The position numbers and the translations under genes were made by a program. A model generated the notes under the pieces. That model had not been told where the DNA came from and searched no databases. It saw only the letters and a program-made list of their open reading frames with translations. This document shows positions 1 through 4,459 of a DNA stretch of 6,591 bases, piece after piece (the first letter of the stretch is position 1; every line of letters starts with the position of its first letter). Origin of the DNA: Pseudomonadota bacterium (GTDB lineage: Bacteria > Pseudomonadota > Alphaproteobacteria > Rhizobiales > Rhizobiaceae); NCBI GenBank assembly GCA_023390055.1, contig JAEWDP010000105.1, positions 1-6,591 of the forward strand, given 5' to 3'.

Positions 1-86
1 AATTAGCGAAATAGCTGTCCGCGAATTACTGAAATCACTGTCCGCGATTTAGTGAAATGCCTGTCCGCGAATTACTGGAACCCGCA
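1..86. mobile_element. Probable end of an IS21-type insertion sequence, continuing off the left edge
   Basis: The first bases contain three tandem near-copies of a 23-bp unit beginning CTGTCCGCGA at 15, 38 and 61, and bases 1-14 match the tail of a fourth unit. IS21-family elements are known for several transposase-binding repeats of about this size at their ends, and their ends start TG / finish CA. A CA at 85-86 would suit an outer edge there, but the exact boundary and target duplication cannot be seen. No istA or istB coding sequence is present, since the body would lie left of the window. The recombinase-like frame on the minus strand stops being coding exactly where these repeats begin. 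Assignment to IS21 is inference from repeat architecture only. Confidence 0.5.
15..83. repeat. Three tandem copies of a 23-bp unit
   Basis: Copies start at 15, 38 and 61, each opening with the identical decamer CTGTCCGCGA, followed by an AT-rich half of the form ATTtAcTGAAAT with a few substitutions (AATTACTGAAATCA, TTTAGTGAAATGC, AATTACTGGAAC). The spacing is exactly 23 bp, about two helical turns, so the repeated sites would face the same side of the DNA. This suits binding of several protein protomers, as at insertion-sequence ends. Confidence 0.85.
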
Positions 87-278
87 GGCTTCTATGGCCG
101 GTATAGGGAAGGTTTCGAACTTCTCCCGAATAAGGCCGAACATGCGCTCATAGTCTCGGCGTGTCGTTGGTGAGAGCGTCTTGTACTTGGCGGTTCCCCG
201 AAACTCTTCAATCAGTGACCCGAACTCTTCCAGGCCAAGCTGATGAAGAGCAAGAGCCACAAGGCCATGGTGGATCAC
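72..278 (-). pseudogene. Tyrosine recombinase/integrase N-terminal fragment, truncated at an IS end
   Basis: This 68-codon frame reads GTG-start VIHHGLVALALHQLG, then a stretch of the form FGSLIEEFRG...LSPTTRRDYERMFGLIREKF...PIPAIEA. That pattern (short helix, S/P-rich turn, TRxDYERxLxxIRxxFG, then a P-x-x-x-I/L-E element) is typical of the SAM-like core-binding domain at the N-terminus of phage-type integrases. The catalytic domain with its R-H-R-Y residues is absent. The frame runs out in CGFQ and a TAA that belong to the 23-bp repeats, so the gene was most likely interrupted by the insertion sequence. The GTG directly abuts a TGA in the same frame and may not be the original start. The integrase assignment rests on motif resemblance, and the fragment is surely non-functional as a recombinase. 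Confidence 0.5.
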
Positions 279-578
279 TCAAGCGCAATCGTAATCCCAA
301 GGTCGAGTACATTCGTCCGCTGGAGGTTGCGTGAGCGTCCGCAAACGTGAATGGACCACAGCAAAAGACGAGAAGAAGCAGGCCTGGGTATAGTCGGGAT
401 CGAGGTGGCCGGCGGTGTGGGAAAAGAAGCGCTTATTCCAAACCGGGCGGATACGCTCCAATATGCTTTCCAGGCGACGTGACAAGAACAATGATTCAAG
501 CATCTCAGAACCAATGACGTCCACGGTTTCAATCGGCTGTCTCGAATGAGGAGCAACGAGGCCGGAGTTCACTTGCAA
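279..578 (-). CDS. Hypothetical protein, 99 codons, upstream of the recombinase fragment
   Basis: I do not recognise the family. The frame begins TTG-CAA-GTG (MQV or, from the GTG at 572, a protein two residues shorter). It has a purine-rich GGAGAGGAG about 12 nt before the TTG, and an in-frame ATG at 503 is a further alternative start. Composition looks protein-like rather than like a shadow: a charged helix SRRLESILERIRPVWNKRF (about residues 33-51), then H, D and aromatic residues. No signal peptide or membrane segment is visible. It ends in TGA at 279-281, immediately followed in the same frame by the GTG of the recombinase-like fragment. It may therefore be a separate small gene or the front part of a gene broken by one stop. 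It sits in decayed accessory DNA and could itself be a remnant. Confidence 0.35.
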   Translation of the reverse strand: MQVNSGLVAPHSRQPIETVDVIGSEMLESLFLSRRLESILERIRPVWNKRFFSHTAGHLDPDYTQACFFSSFAVVHSRLRTLTQPPADECTRPWDYDCA

Positions 579-608
579 GCTTGATCGCCGCTCCTCTCCG
601 GGAGCAGA

Positions 609-992
609 ATGTCACTGCTTGATTTCCAGATGATTCTTGTCACACTCGGTCGATCGGGTGCCACGGTGGTGAGACGTAGGATGGAGCAGCCTTTTATAGA
701 TATCCTGCAAAACCAGCGGGAGATTGCAAGACGATGGGCGAGGGCGCTGCCTGAAGCCCTGAAAAAGGATGACCTCACCGAGGACACTGCCCAGCGGATA
801 CTGAACAAGCTTGGTGAATTGGCCAAGGCAGCCGAAATGCAGACCAGGCTGATGGAGGAGCAGGGACTGGGGGAGCCGTTCATTGAGGCGGGAAGGGCGC
901 TTCAAGCCATGTTTCATGACTTGCACGCAGTCGCAGGAAGAGGCCTTGCGCCGTTGGACGCGAATCAGCTGCAGGTCCCTGTTCGTCCGTAA
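609..992 (+). CDS. Hypothetical helical protein, 127 residues
   Basis: The family is not recognised. ATG at 609 follows GGGAG at 600-604 with 4 nt spacing, and an in-frame TGA at 582-584 rules out a longer version. The middle of the protein (about residues 25-110) is predicted by eye to be almost entirely amphipathic helix rich in E, K, R, A, L and Q, for example QNQREIARRWARALPEAL and NKLGELAKAAEMQTRLMEE. The ends are less ordered, with a proline-containing tail LQVPVRP. There is no signal peptide, transmembrane segment or cysteine/histidine metal site. Such composition suggests a small cytoplasmic helical or oligomerising protein, but no function can be assigned. It is oriented towards cysQ and separated from it by a hairpin-rich gap. 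Codon choice looks coding (few rare codons, G/C in many third positions). Confidence 0.6.
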   Translation: MSLLDFQMILVTLGRSGATVVRRRMEQPFIDILQNQREIARRWARALPEALKKDDLTEDTAQRILNKLGELAKAAEMQTRLMEEQGLGEPFIEAGRALQAMFHDLHAVAGRGLAPLDANQLQVPVRP

Positions 993-996
993 AGTT

Positions 997-1058
997 GCAC
1001 GCAGATCGTGCGCCTGCGACAAGCAGGCTGGATCTGGCCGACGGCCGTTCCGACCGTC
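997..1058. terminator. Three hairpins between convergent genes, possible bidirectional terminator
   Basis: Between the stop of the hypothetical gene (990-992) and the stop of cysQ (1066-1068) lie three small perfect stems: GCACG/CGTGC (997-1001 with 1007-1011, 5-nt loop), GCCTGC/GCAGGC (1012-1017 with 1023-1028, 5-nt loop) and GACGG/CCGTC (1040-1044 with 1054-1058, 9-nt loop). The first two are directly adjacent. None is followed by a T-run on either strand, so classic intrinsic termination is unproven. Position between converging genes is the main argument. Confidence 0.35.
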
Positions 1059-1065
1059 TCGCTAC

Positions 1066-1875
1066 TTAGGTTGTCTTGCGCGTCGAATTGCTGTCGTGTC
1101 GTCTTTCTCCCCAGGCGATAAAATGCGGATTTGAAAAATCCGAATCATGCTCCTGTCCGGTCTTTCCGTAGGTGAGGGGCTGCCCGTCAAGCATGAGCGT
1201 TTCTCCGCCCGCTGCTCGGAGCACGGCGTCACCGGCAGCCGTATCCCACTCCATGGTTCTTCCAAAGCGAGGGTAGATGTCCGCCTTGCCCTCTGCCAAC
1301 AGGCAGAATTTGAGCGATGATCCGATCGAACAGATTTCCGCTGCGCCACAGGTCTCGAGAAATTTGTCTGTTTCCGCAGTACGGTGAGATCGGCTTGCAA
1401 GGGCAACTGCAGCTGGTGGTGCGGTGCGAGCGGAGATTGTGCTACGCTCTTCGATATGGAAATCGGATCCGACCTTCAGGCGACACGCGCCGCGTCGGTC
1501 GCCACGATAGGCAACGGAAAGTGCCGGGGCATAGACGATACCGGCGACCGGAACGCCGCCCTCGATAAGGGCGATATTGACGGTGAATTCACGACGCTGG
1601 GCGATGAATTCCTTTGTCCCGTCGAGAGGATCGATCAGGATGAATGGACCACCGGCGATATCTGGGACATGCCCCCGCGCAACCGCCTCTTCGGCGATGG
1701 CAGGCAGATTGGGATAGGCCTTTGACAAGATGTCGAGAATGATCTGCTCGGCGCGTTCGTCTGCTTCGGTAACGGGCGACGAATCGGCCTTGTAACTCGC
1801 TTTCGGATTTTCGCCATAGACACTCAGGATGACCTTTCCAGCCTCAAGTGCAGCAAGTTCAAAGAGATCAAGCAT
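1066..1875 (-). CDS. cysQ: 3'(2'),5'-bisphosphate nucleotidase CysQ
   Basis: CysQ hydrolyses 3'-phosphoadenosine 5'-phosphate (PAP) to AMP and phosphate. This clears the by-product of PAPS use in sulfur assimilation and sulfotransfer; the enzyme is cytoplasmic or membrane-associated and Mg2+-dependent. The 269-residue protein shows the inositol-monophosphatase fold signature: SSPVTEAD near residues 32-39, the metal-ligand pair in AEE (61-63), DPLDGTKEF (82-90) with the two catalytic aspartates, and EWDTAAGDAVL (209-219). Length fits the family. I chose the ATG at 1875 (MLDLFELAALEAG) because the conserved helix begins there. The frame stays open upstream to an ATG at 1917, but that would add 14 residues of unlikely sequence. 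The Shine-Dalgarno sequence is weak (CAGGT, well upstream). The gene lies downstream of rlmB on the same strand, 126 bp apart, and probably has its own promoter. Related family members (SuhB, HisN) are less likely given the KEF after DPLDGT. Confidence 0.9.
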   Translation of the reverse strand: MLDLFELAALEAGKVILSVYGENPKASYKADSSPVTEADERAEQIILDILSKAYPNLPAIAEEAVARGHVPDIAGGPFILIDPLDGTKEFIAQRREFTVNIALIEGGVPVAGIVYAPALSVAYRGDRRGACRLKVGSDFHIEERSTISARTAPPAAVALASRSHRTAETDKFLETCGAAEICSIGSSLKFCLLAEGKADIYPRFGRTMEWDTAAGDAVLRAAGGETLMLDGQPLTYGKTGQEHDSDFSNPHFIAWGERRHDSNSTRKTT

Positions 1876-2001
1876 GATTGTTATCAAACCTGCGACATTT
1901 CGGTGGGGCCTGAACACGTTGCGGCCTGTGACAGGTTAAGGAGTAATGATCGGTTGGAAATCATCGCGGGAAAGCGGATTGTCGGGCGCTTGCAGATCAC
2001 T

Positions 2002-2883
2002 CTAGCCACCTGAACGCAGCAGGTGTAATCGGCATGCATAAAGGGCGACGGCTGCCGCGTTTGATACGTTGAGTGACTTGATTGCGCCTGGCATGTCAAG
2101 CCGTGCCAGATCCTTCACCGTTTCACGGGTCTTTTGACGCAATCCCTTGCCTTCCGAGCCGAGAATAAGTGCGATCCTGCTACCTGTCATGGTTTCTTCC
2201 AGGGGAGCCGGTCCTTCCGAATCGAGTCCGATTGTCTGAAAGCCGAGCTGGTGAAGCTCCTCCAGTGCGTTGGCCAGATTTGTGATCTGGATATAAGGGA
2301 TGAGTTCCAACGCGCCAGAGGCGGACTTGGCGAGGACACCCGATTCAGTCGGGCTGTGTCTCTGGGTGGTGACAAGGGCTCCAGCACCGAACGCGACGGC
2401 TGAGCGCATGATGGCGCCGACATTGTGGGGATCGGTAACTTGATCGAGGACAAGCAGGAGAGGGCTCTCCTTCATTGCCTCCAGGCGCCTGACAGGCAAG
2501 GGCCGTGTTTCCAGCATGACCCCTTGATGAATGGCATCGGGTCCAAGAACCTTGTCGATGTCTGACGGCATGACAAATTCAACTGGATAGGGGAGCGCGT
2601 CTGCCTCACCGATATCCAGGCGAGCAAAAGCATTTTGCGTGACGGAAAGCCTGATGATCGACCGTTGCGGGTTGTCGAGCGCGGCACGCGCAGTATGGAG
2701 CCCGTAGAGGTAGACCTGATCTGGCTGCAATTGCGGCGGTTTCCAACCCTTGGCCTTTTCCCGGCGCTGAGGCTGAGGTGTCGGAATCTCTCCACGATCG
2801 CGCTTTGCATCGCGAACGGCCCTGCGCAGGGTGGCATAATGACTGTCGCGGCCGGACTTGTCGTTCTTATCGTTCTTGCTCAT
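2002..2883 (-). CDS. rlmB: 23S rRNA (guanosine-2251) 2'-O-methyltransferase, RlmB/TrmH family
   Basis: RlmB uses S-adenosylmethionine to methylate the 2'-hydroxyl of G2251 in the peptidyl-transferase P-loop of 23S rRNA. The 293-residue protein has all three SPOUT motifs: DQVTDPHNVGAIMRSA (147-162, with the catalytic-type N154 and R160), LILGSEGKGLR (239-249) and SLNVSNAAAVALY (270-282), which form the deep trefoil knot that binds SAM. An N-terminal L30e-like substrate-binding domain begins at VYLYGLHTARAALDNP (57-72). Before it is a highly basic, low-complexity tail (1-55, KNDKNDKSGRDS and RDAKRDRGE) longer than in the E. coli protein, as is usual in alphaproteobacteria. The ATG at 2883 is the only sensible start, and its ribosome binding site is weak. 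It is transcribed divergently from the tRNA genes. Another TrmH-family rRNA/tRNA target is possible but less likely. Confidence 0.9.
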   Translation of the reverse strand: MSKNDKNDKSGRDSHYATLRRAVRDAKRDRGEIPTPQPQRREKAKGWKPPQLQPDQVYLYGLHTARAALDNPQRSIIRLSVTQNAFARLDIGEADALPYPVEFVMPSDIDKVLGPDAIHQGVMLETRPLPVRRLEAMKESPLLLVLDQVTDPHNVGAIMRSAVAFGAGALVTTQRHSPTESGVLAKSASGALELIPYIQITNLANALEELHQLGFQTIGLDSEGPAPLEETMTGSRIALILGSEGKGLRQKTRETVKDLARLDMPGAIKSLNVSNAAAVALYACRLHLLRSGG

Positions 2884-2986
2884 GACGACGTTATAACCTC
2901 GTCGAGGGCGGGGGCCTAGTCGTTTGCCCCGGGTTGTTCGTATTCAGTCATATTATTTTTTTCACAATTTTGGCTCGCAAGCTGTG

Positions 2987-3015
2987 TTGACAGACGGACA
3001 AGGGGCCGTCATATA
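2987..3015 (+). promoter_or_regulatory. Sigma70-type promoter of the tRNA-Tyr/tRNA-Gly unit
   Basis: A perfect -35 hexamer TTGACA (2987-2992) is followed after 17 bp by CATATA (3010-3015) as a -10. Transcription should begin near 3022, giving a leader of about 57 nt before tRNA-Tyr. A strong -35 with a moderate -10 matches housekeeping promoters of stable RNA genes in rhizobia. Confidence 0.7.
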
Positions 3016-3079
3016 CGCGGCGCAGATCGAAGCCACGGCATTGATCTGACGAACTTGGTTTCGATCCCGACGGATTAAT

Positions 3080-3164
3080 GGAGGGATGCCCGAGTGGTTA
3101 AAGGGGACGGACTGTAAATCCGTTGGCTATGCCTACGTTGGTTCAAATCCAACTCCCTCCACCA
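3080..3164 (+). tRNA. tRNA-Tyr (anticodon GTA)
   Basis: This is a class II tRNA with a long variable arm. The acceptor stem is GGAGGGA (3080-3086) pairing with TCCCTCC (3154-3160), then discriminator A3161 and an encoded CCA at 3162-3164. The anticodon stem ACGGA/TCCGT encloses CTGTAAA, putting GTA at 3114-3116. The T arm is GTTGG-TTCAAAT-CCAAC. All arms are intact, so it should be functional. It lies 23 bp ahead of tRNA-Gly and is probably co-transcribed with it. Confidence 0.97.
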
Positions 3165-3187
3165 TTCGTCAATGGATCGGCCAACCT

Positions 3188-3261
3188 GCGGGTATAGCTC
3201 AATGGTAGAGCAGCAGCCTTCCAAGCTGAATACGCGGGTTCGATTCCCGCTACCCGCTCCA
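3188..3261 (+). tRNA. tRNA-Gly (anticodon TCC)
   Basis: The acceptor stem is GCGGGTA (3188-3194) with TACCCGC (3251-3257), discriminator T3258 and encoded CCA 3259-3261. The D arm is GCTC-AATGGTA-GAGC. The anticodon loop is CTTCCAA with TCC at 3220-3222, reading GGA/GGG codons. The T arm is CGGG-TTCGATT-CCCG. The outermost anticodon-stem pair is a G-A mismatch (3213 with 3229); the rest is canonical. It is the second gene of the tRNA unit; no T-rich intrinsic terminator is visible after it. Confidence 0.97.
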
Positions 3262-3457
3262 ATTGCCTCAGATACTTGGCTGTTCACTCGTGTCAGTGGG
3301 TCGTTTCGGACCCTGATGGGCAAGTTCACCGCCCGTGACATTTTGCGCGGCAGTTGCGCTGACACGCCCAACGTTTTCAGGATAGCAAAGCTTCACATGA
3401 CCGACCTCCTGAAGTGACCCCTTTGATCGGCGCAACTGGAGAGCCCTGATACAACGG
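3262..3457. other. Noncoding gap between tRNA-Gly and the lysR stop
   Basis: No convincing protein gene is present. The stretch has an 8-bp inverted repeat CGTGTCAG/CTGACACG (3289-3296 and 3359-3366) enclosing three small hairpins. It also has, on the minus strand, AGGAGG (3410-3405) six nt ahead of an ATG (3398) directly followed by TGA. Weak CTTCA/TGAAG arms (3391-3395 and 3410-3414) surround that site. Read-through frames that cross the tRNA genes here are artefacts. Confidence 0.6.
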
Positions 3458-4369
3458 CTATCGCCTGCATCCTTCTTTCAATAGCCAGTCGCGGATGTGG
3501 CGTGCCTGGCTATTGAGTTCGCGCGATCGCGGCCACACGACGTAGAATGCGTGGCCTGTTTTCAGGACGTGTCCGCCCACCGGGACAAGTGCGCCCGAGC
3601 GAATTTGCGGGGCGATCAGGTGTTCCCAGCCGAGAGCAATACCTTCACCGGCGAGAACAGCCTGAACCACCAAGACATAGTCATTGATCGCAAGCCTTTT
3701 GCCCTGTGGCCGGAAAGGTTCACCTGTGCTTGCAAACCATTCCGCCCAGTTGCAGGCCCGCCTTACGGGTTCCTCGAGATGGATGAGGTTATGCCCTAAC
3801 AGTTGAGACGCTGTCTCGGGAAATCCATGCTTTTCGATATAGGCCGGACTGGCGACAGTGTTCACAACTTCCTCTGCAATAATTTCTGCGTGATAATGCG
3901 GCCAGTGTGCAGGATCGCCGCCGCGAATTCCAAGTGGGATCGGTTCGTCTTCGAGATCGATGTCGCGTACACTCGTTTGTATTCGCAGGTCGATCTCGGG
4001 CAGATCCTCGCGCAAACGGGCCAGTCTTGGCAACATCCACATGGAGGCAAAGGCCGTTGACGCTGCAAGCGTCACGATCGTTTCCCGGCTTTTGGCGCGG
4101 ATGTCCTCGACAGATCTGTGGATGCGCGAAAGACCGATGGAAACATCTGTGTGAAATCTCTCGCCAGCCTCCGTTAGTTCGACGGCACGATGGACCCGAT
4201 TGAAGAGAGCCACACCGAGATGATTCTCGAGATTGCGGATCGCGTAGGAGACTGCCGCCTGGGACATGCCAAGCTCGTCAGCCGCGTGCGTGAAGTTTTG
4301 GTGACGACCGGCGGCTTCGAAAATGACGAGGCTTGCGGCCGATGGTAAGAGGCGTTGCAGCGTATCCAT
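3458..4369 (-). CDS. LysR-family transcriptional regulator, GcvA-like
   Basis: This is a DNA-binding regulator of 303 residues, the standard LysR length. The N-terminal winged helix-turn-helix spans about residues 11-68 (LVIFEAAGRHQNFTHAADEL, then GMSQAAVSYAIRNLENHLG, then ALFNR). A linker helix (70-95) and a periplasmic-binding-protein-like effector domain follow, with features of the GcvA subgroup: MWMLPRLARLREDLPEIDLRIQ near 110-131, IPLGIRGGD near 144-152 and a GEGIALGW segment (241-248). I chose ATG at 4369. A GTG at 4378 in the same frame is possible, and neither start has a good Shine-Dalgarno sequence. The gene is divergent from the mttB-like gene, 90 bp away start to start, the usual layout for a LysR protein controlling its neighbour. 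A perfect palindrome covers its start codon, suggesting autoregulation. The effector is unknown; a methylated amine or betaine is a guess from context. Confidence 0.9.
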   Translation of the reverse strand: MDTLQRLLPSAASLVIFEAAGRHQNFTHAADELGMSQAAVSYAIRNLENHLGVALFNRVHRAVELTEAGERFHTDVSIGLSRIHRSVEDIRAKSRETIVTLAASTAFASMWMLPRLARLREDLPEIDLRIQTSVRDIDLEDEPIPLGIRGGDPAHWPHYHAEIIAEEVVNTVASPAYIEKHGFPETASQLLGHNLIHLEEPVRRACNWAEWFASTGEPFRPQGKRLAINDYVLVVQAVLAGEGIALGWEHLIAPQIRSGALVPVGGHVLKTGHAFYVVWPRSRELNSQARHIRDWLLKEGCRR

Positions 4370-4382
4370 AAGTGCCACTTAT
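4368..4382. promoter_or_regulatory. Probable LysR-type operator (perfect T-N11-A palindrome)
   Basis: ATAAGTG-C-CACTTAT is a perfect 7-1-7 inverted repeat, containing the T-N11-A pattern (T4369, A4381) of LysR recognition boxes. It overlaps the proposed start codon of the lysR gene and lies 78 bp before the mttB-like start. Binding there would block the regulator's own expression and be placed just upstream of the candidate mttB promoter. Confidence 0.6.
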
Positions 4383-4386
4383 CGTA

Positions 4387-4415
4387 TTGGTCGATTTTTT
4401 CCCGCATTACATCTA
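4387..4415 (+). promoter_or_regulatory. Candidate promoter of the mttB-like gene
   Basis: TTGGTC (4387-4392), 17 bp, then CATCTA (4410-4415). Both hexamers are imperfect, as expected for an activator-dependent promoter. The LysR palindrome ends 4 bp before the -35. Transcription would start near 4422, about 38 nt before the ATG. Confidence 0.35.
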
Positions 4416-4459
4416 GCACGGGAAGCCCTACTCTCGCACCAGATGATGGGAGGATTGTC

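Noticed and set aside
15..83. CRISPR array
   Set aside because: The repeats are contiguous at 23 bp with no unique spacers between them, and no cas gene is present.
1876..1917. Longer cysQ version from the ATG at 1917
   Set aside because: The additional 14 residues (MFRPHRNVAGLITI) precede the normal family start and have no supporting ribosome binding site.
2939..2967. TTGTGA-N17-AATACG on the minus strand as the rlmB promoter
   Set aside because: Both hexamers are poor matches and the region is AT-rich, so such pairs are expected by chance. A promoter for rlmB must be nearby but I cannot place it.
3075..3371. 98-codon minus-strand frame running across both tRNA genes
   Set aside because: Its translation (for example GNRTRVFSLEGCC and ELDLNQRRHSQ) is the familiar antisense read-through of tRNA-Gly and tRNA-Tyr, often mis-annotated as protein.
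3172..3417. 81-codon plus-strand frame starting in the tRNA spacer
   Set aside because: It reads through tRNA-Gly and the noncoding gap (YSSMVEQQPSKLNTRVRFP is the sense read-through of the tRNA) and has no ribosome binding site.
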